DNA of 5,808 nt, from positions 1-5,808 of the forward strand of contig DDRA01000026.1 in NCBI GenBank assembly GCA_002343545.1. Direction: 5' to 3'. The translations under genes were made by a program, and so were the position numbers. Under the pieces are notes generated by a model that was not told where the DNA came from, did not search any database, and saw only the letters and a list, made by a program, of their open reading frames with translations. Source of the DNA: Bacteriovoracaceae bacterium UBA2428 (lineage in GTDB: Bacteria > Bdellovibrionota > UBA2428). Below, one piece after another: positions 5,806-5,808 of the stretch; positions within the stretch are counted from its first letter, which is position 1, and the number at the start of each line of letters is the position of its first letter.

Positions 5806-5808
5806 GCT

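Noticed and set aside
1..5808. Mobile element, CRISPR, toxin-antitoxin, phage or defence system
   Set aside because: No transposase, integrase, repeat-spacer array, or small paired genes were seen; apart from the fusion, the genes are normal envelope functions.

Overview
The window is GC-rich (about two thirds G+C by eye), densely coding, and looks like ordinary chromosome of a Gram-negative bacterium. Strong Shine-Dalgarno sites, a lipoprotein signal, an RseP site-2 protease and an MltG-type transglycosylase all fit that. The gene set and proline/alanine-rich tails would suit the former Deltaproteobacteria (Bdellovibrio- or Myxococcus-like groups), but no marker here settles the phylum. I see no transposase, tRNA, rRNA, CRISPR array or phage gene.

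Layout: positions 2-685 (+ strand) hold the 3' part of a protein gene I do not recognise. It ends just before a very good intrinsic terminator with a C(UUCG)G loop (716-750). Everything else lies on the - strand and reads right to left: cdsA (5794-4937, CDP-diacylglycerol synthase), a small cysteine-containing lipoprotein gene (4813-4355), rseP (4220-2400, intramembrane zinc protease) and, 19 bp downstream, a 523-residue protein that joins a YqgF/RuvX nuclease domain to an MltG endolytic murein transglycosylase (2380-809). The two transcription units converge on 686-808.

The - strand genes form an envelope cluster. CdsA makes the CDP-diacylglycerol precursor of phospholipids, RseP cleaves membrane-bound regulators or signal-peptide remnants, and MltG cuts nascent glycan strands. 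cdsA and rseP are neighbours in many bacteria, usually with dxr (ispC) between them. Here dxr is absent and the unknown lipoprotein sits in its place.

The most notable item is the YqgF-MltG fusion. One continuous frame carries a complete cytoplasmic RNase H-like nuclease domain, one membrane span, and a complete periplasmic MltG domain with its catalytic motif. Other points are an enlarged RseP with an apparent degenerate extra PDZ-like domain, and a palindrome-containing intergenic block (about 4283-4327) that looks like a dispersed repeat or operator.
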